A stretch of 64,000 nt of DNA from Rhizobium johnstonii 3841 (GTDB lineage: Bacteria; Pseudomonadota; Alphaproteobacteria; Rhizobiales; Rhizobiaceae): NCBI RefSeq assembly GCF_000009265.1, contig NC_008380.1, forward strand, positions 2,237,501 through 2,301,500, in the 5' to 3' direction. The notes under the pieces were generated by a model, which saw nothing but the letters and a program-made list of their open reading frames with translations, made no database searches and had not been told where the DNA came from. Shown one piece after another: positions 62,618 through 64,000 of this stretch. Position numbers and translations under genes: made by a program. How positions within the stretch are numbered: the first letter of the stretch is position 1; every line of letters starts with the position of its first letter.

Positions 62618-64000
62618 ATGACATTCCTGCCCACGCGGGCCAAACCCGCGCAGAATCTGGCGACAATCGTCGCCGCTATGGTACTCAAGAGCACCATCCG
62701 CCCATTCCTCTCGGCGTCGAGCTTTGTTGTCGCTATTCAGCTTCCGAATGCGGCAGATGTACAGCTCTACGAAATGGCTGCCCGACAGTTGCTTAATGCC
62801 GATCGACATATCGATGTCGATGGAAAACGGACGGTTGTCGTTGACCAAGCATCCGACATCTCCCAGAGCGGCTGGCATCTGCTCGCGAGATTCGACCACG
62901 TTCGTCGAGGCGTCATTTTCTACACCGATGCGACGGAAATCTCCGCCGATCTCGGACTCATCATCGACCATCGTGTGGTGATGGCTCCGACTCGTCCGGT
63001 CCACTTCAAGGCTGCTGCGATGAGACTGGGGCAGCACCTCACAGATACTGACGCAGATTACCTGGCCTCGCTGGGTTTGACGGCAGTCTGGTTGGCAATC
63101 CGGCGCGACCGACCCATTCGCAGAGTGGTCCGACATCTGAAGGCGGCTTGTAGACCTGACGATGAGCCGCCTCCGAAGGCGCGCGAGCATGGCTCGGTCC
63201 GGCTCGAGGAATTGGCAGGATACGGAGAAGCGAAAAGCTGGGGGCTACAACTGGCCGAGGATATTGCTTCGTGGAAGCGCGGGACGATCACGTGGGCTGA
63301 TGTTGATCGCGGCATCATTCTCTCGGGGCCACCCGGCACAGGAAAGACGACCTATGCCCGCGCCCTTGCGACTACCTGCGGCATTCCTTTAGTTCTGGGC
63401 TCGGCGGCTGTTTGGCAGGCAAAAGGGCATCTTGGCGACATGCTCAAGGCGATGCGGAAAACGTTCCGTGATGCCGAGGCTGAAAAGCCTGCCATTTTGT
63501 TCCTGGACGAGTTCGATAGCTTCGGTGATCGCGGATCAATCGCCGACACTTCGAACCACGACTACAATCGGCAGGTCATCAACGGGCTGCTTGAATGCCT
63601 TGACCCTGCCGACGGTCGTGAGGGAGTCGTTGTGATCGGTGCCACCAATAACGTGAGCGCAGTTGACCCTGCGTTGCTCAGACCTGGTCGGCTCGAAAAG
63701 GTTATCGAAATTCCGCTGCCTGACGCGGAGGCGCGCAAAGCGATCGTCCGTTATCATTTGCCCGACGCGTCATTGGGTGACCTCGATCAGTTTGCCAAGG
63801 CCTCGGAAGGATTTTCTGGCGCGGATATTGAGAAGGCCGCTCGTGACGCCCGCCGGACGACACGCAAGCGCAACGGCTCCAGCGTGACTGAAGCGGAATT
63901 GTTGGAGGCCATGCCGCCGATCAGGACTTTCAACGCAGATGAGCGGTTTCGTCTGGCTGTTCATGAGGTCGGCCACGCGATCGTCGGGACTACGCTTTGG
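62618..64000 (+). CDS. FtsH-like AAA+ protease, truncated by window end
   Basis: The frame is open from ATG 62618 to the window end (461 codons seen). An unusual N-terminal domain of about 220 residues precedes the AAA+ module. Walker A is GPPGTGKT (237-244), Walker B ILFLDEFDSFG, and the arginine-finger region is NNVSAVDPALLRPGRLEKVI. At the end the M41 zinc-protease motif begins: LAVHEVGHAIVG (His449, Glu450, His453), a variant of HEAGH. FtsH-type enzymes unfold and degrade proteins using ATP. The N-terminal domain lacks the two transmembrane helices of classical FtsH, so this is a soluble or otherwise anchored relative. The catalytic third residue lies outside the window. Confidence 0.88.
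   Translation, partial: MTFLPTRAKPAQNLATIVAAMVLKSTIRPFLSASSFVVAIQLPNAADVQLYEMAARQLLNADRHIDVDGKRTVVVDQASDISQSGWHLLARFDHVRRGVIFYTDATEISADLGLIIDHRVVMAPTRPVHFKAAAMRLGQHLTDTDADYLASLGLTAVWLAIRRDRPIRRVVRHLKAACRPDDEPPPKAREHGSVRLEELAGYGEAKSWGLQLAEDIASWKRGTITWADVDRGIILSGPPGTGKTTYARALATTCGIPLVLGSAAVWQAKGHLGDMLKAMRKTFRDAEAEKPAILFLDEFDSFGDRGSIADTSNHDYNRQVINGLLECLDPADGREGVVVIGATNNVSAVDPALLRPGRLEKVIEIPLPDAEARKAIVRYHLPDASLGDLDQFAKASEGFSGADIEKAARDARRTTRKRNGSSVTEAELLEAMPPIRTFNADERFRLAVHEVGHAIVGTTLW

Noticed and set aside
1..64000. CRISPR array
   Set aside because: No regularly spaced direct repeats of 25-40 bases and no cas-type gene were seen anywhere in the window.
1..64000. tRNA or tmRNA gene as an island integration site
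   Set aside because: I looked for cloverleaf-type GGTTCGANTCC arms near mobile genes and saw none that fold; a program such as tRNAscan-SE would be decisive.

Overview
The window looks like an accessory region of a rhizobial genome (Rhizobium, Sinorhizobium or Agrobacterium type), on a plasmid, chromid or genomic island. The evidence is indirect. It carries a tandem pair of Ku genes beside a DUF3606 gene, a DUF982 gene, BON- and DUF1127-like small genes, IS66 and IS110 elements of rhizobial type, the end of a rhizobial-type flagellin gene, and a promoter of the CTTGAC-N17-CTATAT type. No rRNA, tRNA, ribosomal or central-metabolism gene was found, and many genes are unrecognised or broken.

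Layout. 1-8.6 kb: small envelope genes (membrane and exported proteins, an SNase-like nuclease) and an SRAP-type peptidase whose promoter and first codons are partly duplicated upstream. 8.8-18.7 kb: a truncated HerA-like ATPase, then a same-strand nuclease cluster (PD-(D/E)XK protein, unknown partner, HEPN protein, 1825-residue DUF4011-type helicase with a Vsr-like C-terminus). 19.4-24.4 kb: an IS66 copy whose tnpC is split by a 2581-bp serine-recombinase element; removing that element restores the tnpC frame. 24.6-36.9 kb: small genes, the Ku pair, a large membrane protein with an embedded nuclease-like motif, an IS110 copy and several relics. 37.2-43.1 kb: six minus-strand genes in two probable operons, a three-component ABC-3C-like set (nuclease-like effector, middle component, DUF2326 ATPase) and a phosphoesterase/54-residue protein/NERD-helicase set. 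43.5-47.6 kb: a two-gene unit, a phospholipase-D-fold nuclease with a zinc-binding tail plus an unrecognised 533-residue partner. 47.7-53.8 kb: small genes, a LuxR-type regulator, an invertase-type recombinase beside a flagellin/CHAT junction, and an exported EEP-family enzyme. 54.0-58.9 kb: a minus-strand cassette of lipoprotein, small protein, hydrolase-caspase fusion and second hydrolase. 59-62 kb: an antitoxin-like gene, a DUF3800 gene behind a probable structured RNA with its own promoter and terminator, and an unpaired PIN toxin. 62.0 kb to the end: a TnsA-like protein and an FtsH-like AAA protease that runs off the window.

How it fits together. The density of nuclease, helicase, caspase-like, HEPN, ABC-3C and toxin-like genes, mixed with mobile elements and gene fragments, is typical of a defence island. 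Assignments to defence are inferred from domain content and gene order; nothing here demonstrates activity. The most interesting candidates for undescribed systems are the caspase/hydrolase/lipoprotein cassette, the PLD-533-residue pair, the phosphoesterase-NERD helicase operon and the RNA-DUF3800 locus.
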